Made by a program: the position numbers and the translations under genes
In this document: positions 55,239 through 64,000 of the stretch, piece after piece
Layout: every line of letters begins with the position of its first letter
How positions within the stretch are numbered: the first letter of the stretch is position 1
Source: Natronomonas salsuginis
Lineage (GTDB): Archaea; Halobacteriota; Halobacteria; Halobacteriales; Haloarculaceae
Assembly (NCBI RefSeq): GCF_005239135.1
Contig: NZ_QKNX01000004.1
Location: forward strand, 181,854 to 245,853
Direction: 5' to 3'
Length of the DNA stretch: 64,000 nucleotides
The notes under the pieces: generated by a model
Databases searched by the model: none
The model's input: only the letters and a program-made list of their open reading frames with translations
Told to the model about the DNA's origin: nothing

Positions 55239-55294
55239 TCGCCGCCGACGACAATCCCTATTACCGCCGGGGCGCGATCGTGAGCCAGTATCTC

Positions 55295-56623
55295 ATGACA
55301 GCAAACGGAACTCCGTACGCGCCACACACCGAGGCCGAGACGGCGGCGATGCTCTCGGCCCTCGGCGTCGAGCGCGAGGAGGAGTTATTTGACATCCCCG
55401 AGGAAATTCGCTTCGACGGGACGTTCGACATCACCAACCGAGAAGAGCGGACGACGCGAGCGCTCGTCGGTCGCGTCCTGAGCGAAAACGACGAACTCGT
55501 GGAGTTTCTCGGCCGCGGCCACTACGATCACTACGTCCCCTCGATGATCGATCACCTCACCGATCGATCGGAGTTTCTGACCAGCTACACCCAGTATCAA
55601 CCGGAGATCGCACAGGGGTTTCTACAGGCACTCTTCGAGTACCAGTCGATGATCGTCGAACTCACTGGCCTCGACGTGGCGAACTGCTCGATGTACGACG
55701 CCGCGACGGCACTCGGCGAGGCCGCGACGCTCGCAATACGCAGCCGGGAAGCGGATGGAGCTCGCGTGCTCGTCCCCGAACGGCTTCACGAGGGCCGGCG
55801 GCGAACGCTCGAAAACTATCTCATCGGACACGATGTCGATATCGAAGCCTATCCGATGGACGACGGCAACGTCGACGTGGCCGAACTCACCGACCGAGTC
55901 GACGAGTCGACGCTTTTGGTGTACGCCGAAACGCCCACCGTGCGGGGAGCGATAGAGGAACACCTCGGATCGATCGGGGACCTCACCGGCGAACACGACG
56001 CGCTCTTCGTCGTCGGGTCGGATCCGCTCGCCCTCGCGCTCTTGGAAGCGCCCGCACGTCTCGGTGCGGATATCGTGATCGGCGATGCCGCGACGCTCGG
56101 ACTTCCCGCGGCGTACGGGATGGGAACCGGACTGTTCGCCTGCCGAGAGGCGTTTCTCAGACAGGTCCCCGGTCGGCTCGTCGGAGCCAGCGAGGACGCG
56201 ACCGACAGGAGGGCGTACACCTTGACGCTCCAGACCCGCGAACAGCACATCCGACGCGAGCGAGCGACGTCGAACATCTGTACGAATCAGGCGTGGGTCG
56301 CTCTGCGAACCGCGATGCACATCGCGTGGCTCGGTCCCAGCGGGCTGGCCGAACTCGCGGAGGATTGTGTCGTCCATGCGAGAGAGCTCGCCGATCGATT
56401 GAACGAGATACGGGGGCTCAAGGCTCCGGTCCACGATCGACACCACTTCCGTGAGTTCGTCGCTCATACGGATCAGCCCGCTCAAGCGGTCGCCTCGGAC
56501 CTCGAAGCGTCTGGATACGCGGTTCACGTCGTGGGAGAACACGAGATACAGCTCTGTGTTACCGAGACGAACGCCGACTCGATCGATGGACTCGTCGAGG
56601 CGGCGACGGAGGCGGCAAAATGA
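55295..56623 (+). CDS. gcvPA: Glycine dehydrogenase (decarboxylating) subunit 1, GcvPA
   Basis: 442 aa from the ATG at 55295. N-terminal [14 protein letters not shown] [15 protein letters not shown] and [52 protein letters not shown] are diagnostic. Half of the split P-protein of the glycine cleavage system; this half lacks the PLP lysine, which is in GcvPB. Overlaps gcvPB by 4 nt. A tattacc element ~35 nt upstream supports a start at 55295 rather than the GTG at 55280. Confidence 0.95.
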   Translation: MTANGTPYAPHTEAETAAMLSALGVEREEELFDIPEEIRFDGTFDITNREERTTRALVGRVLSENDELVEFLGRGHYDHYVPSMIDHLTDRSEFLTSYTQYQPEIAQGFLQALFEYQSMIVELTGLDVANCSMYDAATALGEAATLAIRSREADGARVLVPERLHEGRRRTLENYLIGHDVDIEAYPMDDGNVDVAELTDRVDESTLLVYAETPTVRGAIEEHLGSIGDLTGEHDALFVVGSDPLALALLEAPARLGADIVIGDAATLGLPAAYGMGTGLFACREAFLRQVPGRLVGASEDATDRRAYTLTLQTREQHIRRERATSNICTNQAWVALRTAMHIAWLGPSGLAELAEDCVVHARELADRLNEIRGLKAPVHDRHHFREFVAHTDQPAQAVASDLEASGYAVHVVGEHEIQLCVTETNADSIDGLVEAATEAAK

Positions 56624-58062
56624 CCGATGACTCCGCCGACGAACCGCTCACGTACGAACAGGCACGGTGGGCGAACGACGACGAGGTGTACGAACCGCTA
56701 CTCTCCGAAAAGCACACCCAACGTGTAGACATCGATTCGTCGCTCCCCGACGAGCTGACCCGTGACAGCCTCGAACTCCCCGATCTGTCCGAACCCCAAC
56801 TCGCTCGCCACTACACGCGGCTGTCGGAAATGAACTACGGTGTCGAATCCGGCCCCTTCCCGCTCGGCTCCTGTACCATGAAGTACAATCCGAAGTTCAC
56901 CGAGGACGTCGCCGCACATCCGATGGCGTCCGTTCACCCCGACCGATCCGAGCGATCCGTCCAGGGCATCCTGGAGGTCCAATACCGCTTGCAGGAGCAA
57001 CTCGCTCGGATCGGCGGAATGGACGCGGTTACCCTCCAGCCACCGGCCGGTGCGGCGGGCGAGTTCACCGGCATCCTGCTCGCTCGCGCGTATCACGAAT
57101 CGAACGGCGATGACCGATCCGAGGTCGTCATCCCCGACTCCGCACACGGGACGAACTTCGCCAGCGCGGCGATGGCGGGGTACGACGTCGTCTCGCTGCC
57201 GAGCGCCGACGACGGCCGCGTCGATACGGACGCGCTCGCGGCGGCGCTTTCGCAGGAGACGGCCGCGTTGATGTTGACGAACCCCAACACGCTTGGCCTC
57301 TTCGAACGGGACATCGTCAAAATCGCCGAGATGGTTCACGACGTCGGCGGCTTGCTCTACTACGACGGGGCGAATCTCAACGCCCTGTTGGGGCGTGCTC
57401 GCCCCGGCGACATGGGCTTCGACATCATGCACTACAACGTCCACAAGACGTTCGCGACGCCGCACGGCGGCGGCGGCCCCGGTGCCGGCCCGGTCGGCGT
57501 CACCGACGAACTCGCGTTCTTCCTTCCCGATCCCCACGTCCGCCGATCGAACGGCGGGTACGAGAGATACAAACCGGAGCACTCGATCGGAAAAGTCCAC
57601 GGCTACGACGGTAACTGGCTCGTGCTGTTGAAGACCTACGCCTACATCGCCCGCCTCGGGGACGAGGGACTCGCGGACGCGAGCGCGAAGGCGGTACTGA
57701 ACGCCAACTATTTGGCTTCCCGGATCGACCACGAGATTCCGTTCGGGCCGTTCCATCACGAGTTCGTCGCGAGTGCAGGCGATCAGGACGCCGCCGACGT
57801 GGCCAAACGGATGCTCGATTACGGCGTCCATCCGCCGACGACGAAGTGGCCCGACATCGTCGACGAGGCGCTGATGACCGAACCGACCGAGATCGAGGGC
57901 AAACGGACGCTCGATCAACTCGCCGCCGCGTTCAACGCGGTCCACGGTGAGGACGCTGCGACCATCGAACGCGCCCCCGAACGGACGGCTGCCCGTCGCA
58001 TCGATCAGGTGTCGGCCGCACGCAATCCGCGTCTCTCGTGGCAGGCGCTCGACGACGAATAG
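56620..58062 (+). CDS. gcvPB: Glycine dehydrogenase (decarboxylating) subunit 2, GcvPB
   Basis: 480 aa. [11 protein letters not shown] (81-91), [13 protein letters not shown], and the PLP site [20 protein letters not shown] with Lys276. With GcvPA it decarboxylates glycine and transfers aminomethyl to GcvH. gcvT and gcvH are not in the window. ATGA overlap indicates translational coupling. Confidence 0.96.
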   Translation: MTDDSADEPLTYEQARWANDDEVYEPLLSEKHTQRVDIDSSLPDELTRDSLELPDLSEPQLARHYTRLSEMNYGVESGPFPLGSCTMKYNPKFTEDVAAHPMASVHPDRSERSVQGILEVQYRLQEQLARIGGMDAVTLQPPAGAAGEFTGILLARAYHESNGDDRSEVVIPDSAHGTNFASAAMAGYDVVSLPSADDGRVDTDALAAALSQETAALMLTNPNTLGLFERDIVKIAEMVHDVGGLLYYDGANLNALLGRARPGDMGFDIMHYNVHKTFATPHGGGGPGAGPVGVTDELAFFLPDPHVRRSNGGYERYKPEHSIGKVHGYDGNWLVLLKTYAYIARLGDEGLADASAKAVLNANYLASRIDHEIPFGPFHHEFVASAGDQDAADVAKRMLDYGVHPPTTKWPDIVDEALMTEPTEIEGKRTLDQLAAAFNAVHGEDAATIERAPERTAARRIDQVSAARNPRLSWQALDDE

Positions 58063-58368
58063 CGGCGTCTACGTTTCGTTAACCCGTTTTGCGTCGAGTA
58101 GGGATCGGTTTTCGCCCAAAATTCGAAATAGTTGACGCTGGCCGTCTCAATGCATACGCGTTGAAACTATTGCTCGGAAGAAAACTGAAATCACTCATCA
58201 ACCAGTCTCGTTCAGCGTATCTTCGATCTAGCACTGATTCCAGGCGTGACCCTTTATGATCACAGAACACCGCAGTGCGCGCCAGCGAAGGAGGAACACA
58301 GCCGGGCTGAGTGTAGCTTCGACCGTGAGTTGAGAGAATGATCATATATCGTCTGTTCGCTGTCGTAT
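58063..58368. other. 306-bp non-coding AT-rich stretch downstream of gcvPB
   Basis: No gene recognised. Composition falls in GC towards the korB operon, marking the boundary of the lower-GC block. Contains no clear promoter for either neighbour; gcvPB and the zinc-finger gene converge on it. A gacgctggccgtc... stretch near 58135 shows no repeat partner that I could find. Confidence 0.5.
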
Positions 58369-58491
58369 TTATTTTCCAATACCAGCATTGGGTGAACAGG
58401 ACGGGCACGCAAGAACGACGCCGTCCTTGTCGCTGAACACCCGTGCGAACTGAGCAGAAATATGCCCACCACAGGTAGCGCAATCAGGCAC
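58369..58491 (-). CDS. 40-aa haloarchaeal zinc-finger protein (DUF7563-like)
   Basis: Read from a GTG: MPDCATCGGHISAQFARVFS, then DKDGVVLACPSCSPNAGIGK. Two CxxC pairs (CATC, CPSC) form one zinc site, with the FARVF core seen in small haloarchaeal zinc-finger proteins (DUF7563 from memory). It begins only 5 nt beyond the korB stop, so it is the last gene of the sufB-korB operon. Confidence 0.75.
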   Translation of the reverse strand: MPDCATCGGHISAQFARVFSDKDGVVLACPSCSPNAGIGK

Positions 58492-58496
58492 AGGTA

Positions 58497-59360
58497 TCAG
58501 TAGAACTCCCGAACGAGGTCCGTTGCATTGTCCGGCGCTCCGTCGGGTATGACGGCCATATTCTCTGAGAGCCCTTCACGCTCTTCGTAGGCAACCGAGT
58601 GCTCGTCCTGATAGATCACACCCTGGTACTCTTTGTCCCCATCCATAATCGCGTCCGTAGCGTTGTCGTAGTCGGCCGGATCGTGATCTGCCTCGGCGAG
58701 ATCAACAATCGTGTCTCGGAAGTAGTCGTAGGTATCGACGTCGTTGAACGTCACACAGGGGCTGTAGACGTTGACGAAGCCGAATCCGTCGTGTTCGACG
58801 GCTTTCTGAACGATCTCGGTGTGGCGCTGGCTGTCTGAACTGAACGACTGCGCAATGAACGTCCCACCGGCAGCCAGCGCGAGCGCGAGTGGGTTGACCG
58901 GCGGCTGTTTCGGACCCTCTGGCGTCGTCGACGTCTCGAAGTCCTCACGCGATGTCGGCGAGGCTTGTCCCTTCGTGAGGCCGTAGATGCGGTTGTCCAT
59001 CACGATATAGGTCATGTCGACGTTGCGGCGGACGGCGTGGATGAAATGGCCAGCGCCAATCGAGTAGCCATCTCCGTCGCCGCCGGCGACCATCACTTCG
59101 AGGTTCGGATTCGCTAGCTTCGCCCCGATTCCCACGGGGAGTGCGCGACCGTGGACGCCGTGGAGCGCGTAGCTGTGCATGTAGGTACCGATCTTCCCGG
59201 AACAGCCGATACCCGCGACAATGAATGTGTTGTCCGGGTCATTCCCGGTGTTCGCCAACGCTTTCATCATCCCGTTCATCGTCCCGAAGTCACCGCAACC
59301 GGGACACCACGTGGGCTGCTTGTCGGACTTGAAGTCGGTGAATCTGATGTCGGTGCTCAT
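58497..59360 (-). CDS. korB: 2-oxoacid:ferredoxin oxidoreductase subunit beta (orphan)
   Basis: 287 aa. WCPGCGDFG start (Cys ligands), AGIGCSGKIGTYMHSYALHG, VMVAGGDGDGYSIGAGH (ThDP motif GDGD...N), MDNRIYGLTKGQASPT and PCVTFND. Oxidatively decarboxylates a 2-oxoacid onto ferredoxin, when paired with the ~590-630 aa alpha subunit. No korA lies upstream; the neighbour is a zinc-ribbon gene and a 29-aa ORF. It must use an unlinked alpha subunit or be a relic or alternative subunit. Confidence 0.93.
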   Translation of the reverse strand: MSTDIRFTDFKSDKQPTWCPGCGDFGTMNGMMKALANTGNDPDNTFIVAGIGCSGKIGTYMHSYALHGVHGRALPVGIGAKLANPNLEVMVAGGDGDGYSIGAGHFIHAVRRNVDMTYIVMDNRIYGLTKGQASPTSREDFETSTTPEGPKQPPVNPLALALAAGGTFIAQSFSSDSQRHTEIVQKAVEHDGFGFVNVYSPCVTFNDVDTYDYFRDTIVDLAEADHDPADYDNATDAIMDGDKEYQGVIYQDEHSVAYEEREGLSENMAVIPDGAPDNATDLVREFY

Positions 59361-59364
59361 CTTC

Positions 59365-59454
59365 TTACTGACCGCTTCCGACAGTATCTCGGAACTCGTC
59401 TTTCGAGCCGATGCCCGCTGGTTTCGGTCGTTGCGTACTCTGGGTTGGTATCAT
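59365..59454 (-). CDS. 29-aa ORF coupling the zinc-ribbon gene to korB
   Basis: MIPTQSTQRPKPAGIGSKDE followed by FRDTVGSGQ and TAA. Its ATG overlaps the stop of the zinc-ribbon gene (ATGA), and it ends 4 nt before the korB ATG, where no other ribosome-binding site is seen. The tight fit argues for translation, as a small protein or a coupling peptide. Could equally be chance; no homologue recalled, and not a recognisable KorA end. Confidence 0.4.
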   Translation of the reverse strand: MIPTQSTQRPKPAGIGSKDEFRDTVGSGQ

Positions 59455-59840
59455 GCTTTCGAGTTCGTTACTGTCGAAATATTGATATTTGTTATTCGCT
59501 GTGCTTCGATTTCGGCCCTCACTTCCGGTGGGAGCGTTTCCAGTGTCTTGTCAATCTGTGGGTCAATCGACACGCCGTCAACTTTGATCGCAACCAGCTT
59601 GCCACGGCGACCGTGTGCAGCGACTTCGAATTCGAACGGTCGGTCACGTTCATCGACGCTGTGGACCCAGACTTTCGCGAGCCCGTTTGCACTCTCCCAG
59701 TGAACGCTGTCGACGACGGTAAGAGAGCCGGCCGGCGGGACGCACGACGATCCACACGACGGGCATTGAGCGGGATGTGGCCTCTCGCCGAGATAGGTAT
59801 ATTCTGCCCCGCACCGGTAGCACTGGAGTGATAGGGTCAT
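59451..59840 (-). CDS. Zinc-ribbon protein, unknown function
   Basis: 129 aa. N-terminal zinc ribbon: CYRCGAEYTYLGERPHPAQC, then CPSCGSSC. The rest is beta-rich (FEFEVAAHGRRGKLVAIKVD) with a helical end (PPEVRAEIEAQRITNINIST). ATG at 59840 is preceded by ttgagga, a good ribosome-binding site; a GTG at 59858 just after the ferredoxin stop is the alternative. Third gene of the operon. Confidence 0.72.
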   Translation of the reverse strand: MTLSLQCYRCGAEYTYLGERPHPAQCPSCGSSCVPPAGSLTVVDSVHWESANGLAKVWVHSVDERDRPFEFEVAAHGRRGKLVAIKVDGVSIDPQIDKTLETLPPEVRAEIEAQRITNINISTVTNSKA

Positions 59841-59861
59841 AAGCGGTTCCTCAATCACCCC

Positions 59862-61662
<1,801 letters not shown>

Positions 61663-61706
61663 CAATCGATGCTTGTAGTATGGAAGAATAAAGCTAGGGT
61701 ACTCAA

Positions 61707-61763
61707 ACTACAATTTGTAACTATAATAGGTTTCTTTCACAGTTTATAGGAACTATTTGTAGT
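61707..61763. promoter_or_regulatory. Imperfect 19-bp inverted repeat between sufB and tfb
   Basis: Left arm actacaatttgtaactata and right arm tataggaactatttgtagt match at 15 of 19 positions when one is reverse-complemented, with both ends (actacaa/ttgtagt, ctata/tatag) identical. The 19-nt spacer leaves each arm near one of the divergent promoters (agctttatt for sufB; aaaagtttactg for tfb). Suggests a shared regulator; inference only. Confidence 0.5.
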
Positions 61764-61800
61764 CACAAAAGTTTACTGTTGATGAGATGAAAGGGGGCAT

Positions 61801-62763
61801 ATGACCCACCAGACTCGCGAGACGACTGCCCCATCCGCAGAGTCAAAAACAGAGCAAGCACGGGAGCAGGGATGTCCCGAGTGTGGGGAGGACGTACTCA
61901 CAGCGAGTGATACGGCCGAGAAGGTGTGTACTGCCTGCGGATTGGTCATCGACGAGCAACGCATCGACCGTGGTCCGGAATGGCGTGCCTTCGATTCGGC
62001 TGAAAAGGCAGCGAAATCACGCGTTGGTGCGCCGACGACACAGTTGATGCACGACAAGGGACTTTCGACCAATATCGGCTGGCAAAACAAAGACACATAC
62101 GGAAATCCAGTGACACCACGAAAGCGCCAGCGACTCCAGCGACTACGGACGTGGAACGAACGCTTCCGTACACGGGATTCGAAAGAGCGCAACCTCAAGC
62201 AGGCACTCGGCGAGATCGAGCGGATGGCCTCTGCGTTGGGGGTACACAAGCCGACACGCGAGACTGCAAGCGTGATGTATCGGCGCGCGTTAGCGGACGG
62301 TCTCCTCCCAGGGCGTTCGATCGAGGGGGTTGCAACCGCGGCTCTGTATGCCGCGACACGGCTCGATGGCGTCGCGCGGACGCTCGACGAAATCGCAGTC
62401 GTCAGCCGTGTCGACTCACTGGAGATCAAGCGCACCTATAGATACGTCGTTCGGGAACTCGATGTGCAGATCCCACCGACAGATCCAATAGAATACGTCG
62501 GTCGTATCGTCTCCGAACTGGATTGTAGCGATGACACGACACGACACGCCCGCAAACTGATCGAAGCAGCCACAGCTCACGGTGTCCACAGCGGGAAAAA
62601 CCCAGTCGGTATTGCTGCGAGTGCCGTCTATGCGGCGGGCAGGCTCTGTGGGGAACATATCACGCAAGACGACGTGTCTGCGGCTGCTGACGTCAGTAAC
62701 GTCACTATTCGGAACCGGTATCGTGAGGTACTCAACGCCTACGACGAGCGTCAAAATGGTTGA
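61801..62763 (+). CDS. tfb: Transcription initiation factor IIB (TFB), complete
   Basis: 320 aa. Zinc ribbon CPECGEDVL ... CTACGLVIDEQ (~20-45), B-reader EWRAFDSAEKAAKSRVGAPTT, then two cyclin repeats ending VTIRNRYREVLNAYDER. It recruits RNA polymerase with TBP. Codon choice is less GC-biased than the tfb at the window start, in line with its lower-GC surroundings. Divergent from the sufB operon, separated by 135 bp with an imperfect dyad. Possibly a specialised TFB serving neighbouring or stress promoters. Confidence 0.97.
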   Translation: MTHQTRETTAPSAESKTEQAREQGCPECGEDVLTASDTAEKVCTACGLVIDEQRIDRGPEWRAFDSAEKAAKSRVGAPTTQLMHDKGLSTNIGWQNKDTYGNPVTPRKRQRLQRLRTWNERFRTRDSKERNLKQALGEIERMASALGVHKPTRETASVMYRRALADGLLPGRSIEGVATAALYAATRLDGVARTLDEIAVVSRVDSLEIKRTYRYVVRELDVQIPPTDPIEYVGRIVSELDCSDDTTRHARKLIEAATAHGVHSGKNPVGIAASAVYAAGRLCGEHITQDDVSAAADVSNVTIRNRYREVLNAYDERQNG

Positions 62764-62835
62764 AGGGTCTGGAGATATCCAGTGCTATGCCCGTGGGCGT
62801 AGTTACTGGTATATTGGGGTACGAATGAAGAGTGA

Positions 62836-63531
62836 GGCGGTTTGTTTCCTGAGTGACCTATGCCGGAAAACGACCGCCTCAACGGCTGTTTGGACGAGAT
62901 CGAATTAGATTTTGTGGAACGGGAGGCGACACCGAGATTACTGATGAAGCTCGATATTCAACTCCATCTTGCTGGTCTATCACGTTCGAATACTGTTTCT
63001 ATCGTTGAACTATTCGGTGTCAATCGCGCTCGATCTACCGTGCATAACTGGGTTCACAAGGCGGAGCTACAGCCCGAATCTGGTCGAAATCCGGATCACG
63101 TCGCCGTCGACGAGACTGTGATCCAACTCAATAACGAGCAGTATTGGCTGTACGCTGCTGCCGATCCCGAAACAAACGAATTACGTTATACACGGCTTGA
63201 ACCAACCACAAATAGCGTAATCGCTCAGACGTTCTTTGCTGAACTCCGCGAGAAACACGACGATGACAACGCCGTGTTTCTCGTTGATGGTTCGCACTCG
63301 TTGAAAGATGCCTGTCGCCGACACGGCCTCAATTTCAGATACGAAAACAATGGAAATCGGAACAGTATCGAACGTGTCTTTCGAGAGATAAAACGCAGAA
63401 CTACCAGTTTCTCAAACTGTTTCAGCAACGCCGAAGCAGACACCGCCGAGAATTGGCTTCGATCGTTCAGCTTCGCATGGAATCAGCGTATTTGAACACC
63501 TATGGAAACGCTGCTATCTACACAAACCACC
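62836..63531 (+). mobile_element. IS6-family insertion sequence (ISH14-like), about 0.7 kb
   Basis: Carries one complete transposase gene. Short inverted repeats ggcggtttgt (62836-62845) and acaaaccacc (63522-63531) match at 9 of 10 positions and give a ~0.7-kb element, the normal size for haloarchaeal IS6 elements. True ends may lie a few bases further out; no 8-bp target duplication could be recognised. Confidence 0.72.
62860..63495 (+). CDS. IS6-family transposase
   Basis: 211 aa, full-length for this group. Helix-turn-helix region (SIVELFGVNRARSTVHNWVH, ~47-66) and DDE triad: VAVDET (Asp84), FLVDGS (Asp143) and NSIERVFREIKRR (Glu171). Catalyses replicative transposition with cointegrate formation. 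The intact frame suggests it is active or recently active. Confidence 0.93.
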   Translation: MPENDRLNGCLDEIELDFVEREATPRLLMKLDIQLHLAGLSRSNTVSIVELFGVNRARSTVHNWVHKAELQPESGRNPDHVAVDETVIQLNNEQYWLYAAADPETNELRYTRLEPTTNSVIAQTFFAELREKHDDDNAVFLVDGSHSLKDACRRHGLNFRYENNGNRNSIERVFREIKRRTTSFSNCFSNAEADTAENWLRSFSFAWNQRI

Positions 63532-63539
63532 GTTAACGA

Positions 63540-63658
63540 CAAAATAATTACGCCGTCTCTGGATCTGCTGCTGACACAGCCGACAGGCGGCCCCAATCGT
63601 GATGCGGTGCGGTCGCTGTTTGGCGATAGCAGTTGCTACAGGTAGCCTCGGCCGGCCA
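63540..63658. other. IS debris without gene
   Basis: Lies between the IS6 right end and the hairpin. No coding frame with recognised homology; probably the outer end of an IS110-type element or scar. Confidence 0.4.
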
Positions 63659-63687
63659 CTGAGGGCCGCCCACTCGGCGGCCCTCAG
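63659..63687. repeat. Perfect 12-bp hairpin
   Basis: ctgagggccgcc and ggcggccctcag are exact inverted copies around a 5-nt loop (cactc). It lies 9 nt beyond the stop of the IS110-type fragment, so it may be that element's subterminal structure or its terminator. Confidence 0.7.
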
Positions 63688-63696
63688 ATTCCTCGT

Positions 63697-63909
63697 CTAC
63701 ACGCTTACACCAGGTGAGTCATACACTTCACCTCGATTGAGCATGTGATAGATCGACACCAACATCTTTCGAGCTGTCGCCACGATTGCTTTTTGTGAGT
63801 TCTCCCGACTTGCTAGCCGCTCGTAGAAACGACTCAGATACTCGTCGTTACAGGTGTGAACTGCTGTATGAGAAGCTGTGTTGAATCGCCATACAGCGGT
63901 GGAACTCAC
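63697..63909 (-). pseudogene. IS110-family transposase, C-terminal fragment
   Basis: About 65 residues: HTAVHTCNDEYLSRFYERLA, then SRENSQKAIVATARKMLVSI and YHMLNRGEVYDS. The pattern YERL-x(6)-KAIVATARKMLV-x(2)-YHML is the end of IS110 transposases (Tnp_20 domain). The N-terminal catalytic domain is absent: just upstream the frame reads into a stop within a different transposase gene. Truncated by insertion of, or recombination with, the neighbouring element. Confidence 0.7.
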
Positions 63910-64000
63910 TGTTTCACGGCTCGCTTGATGTTATAGACCACACACATCAGCGCGATTTCTCGGAACTCACGGAACCAAGTACGCGCTCGCACGGCGAAGC
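63906..64000 (-). pseudogene. 3' end of a second transposase (IS5-like), runs off the window
   Basis: The minus-strand frame from the right edge reads FAVRARTWFREFREIALMCV then VYNIKRAVKQ and stop at 63906. This RTWFREFREI...VYNIKRA tail is like the C-terminus of haloarchaeal IS5-group transposases. Only ~31 codons are visible, so I cannot tell if the gene is intact beyond the edge; typed as pseudogene because it abuts IS debris. Confidence 0.5.

Noticed and set aside
59361..59454. 3' end of a deleted korA between the zinc-ribbon gene and korB
   Set aside because: The 29 codons show no resemblance to a KorA C-terminus, and the ATGA overlap argues for an independent start.
59151..59831. 226-codon plus-strand frame over korB/zinc-ribbon genes
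   Set aside because: No motif; the minus-strand genes have clear cofactor signatures and coupled starts.

Overview
The window is the chromosome of a halophilic archaeon (class Halobacteria). It is GC-rich, its proteins are very acidic, and it encodes archaeal TFB, aIF1A, an archaeal-type tRNA-Glu, haloarchaeal small zinc-finger proteins and haloarchaeal IS fragments. Many genes have a TATA-like box 25-30 nt upstream of the start codon, as expected for leaderless haloarchaeal mRNAs. I cannot name the genus from sequence alone.

Layout. 1-15.0 kb is ordinary chromosome: a 5'-truncated tfb, a UspA protein, an overlapping PHP/asparagine-synthase-like pair, purL, a PAP2 membrane enzyme overlapping an orphan peptide-type binding lipoprotein, a dolichol-kinase-like enzyme, a creatininase-family hydrolase, a cupin, the thyA-folA pair and a membrane-anchored winged-helix regulator. 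15.1-19.1 kb is a small accessory island. tRNA-Glu(CTC) is followed 1.8 kb later by a 42-bp copy of its 3' part (attL/attR). Between the copies lie a putative regulator with a dyad at its start and a DUF433/DUF5615 toxin-antitoxin pair, with no integrase. A DUF234 ATPase and a TnpB 3' remnant follow. 19.1-23.7 kb holds LURP-one-like, MscS, PD-(D/E)XK-like and bactofilin-like genes.

23.8-29.8 kb is the membrane half of respiratory complex I (nuoJ-J-K-L-M-N) without the other nuo genes. 29.8-32.2 kb holds a DHH phosphoesterase and a CBS/ParB-like protein. 32.3-38.5 kb is terminal-oxidase machinery: a heme o synthase with a CtaA-like N-terminus, CoxB, a CoxA/CoxC fusion, a 44-aa membrane protein with a dyad around its TATA box, and a subunit IV-like protein. 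38.6-53.9 kb is mixed housekeeping: an aminotransferase, an M48-protease pseudogene, a SelB/GTPBP1-like GTPase, phosphoglycolate phosphatase, MBL hydrolase, aIF1A, YchF, P450, a lone E1-alpha, UspA proteins, FAH and MmgE/PrpD families, and SRAP. A TIGR00300-type gene is broken by a nonsense codon and three frameshifts (54.0-55.2 kb). gcvPA-gcvPB follows.

58.3-62.8 kb is a lower-GC block: a minus-strand operon sufB - ferredoxin - zinc ribbon - 29-aa ORF - korB (no korA) - small zinc finger, divergent from a complete second TFB, with an imperfect 19-bp dyad in the shared promoter region. The right end (62.8-64 kb) is an IS graveyard: a complete-looking IS6-type element, an IS110-type C-terminus, a perfect 12-bp hairpin, and the 3' end of another transposase running off the window.
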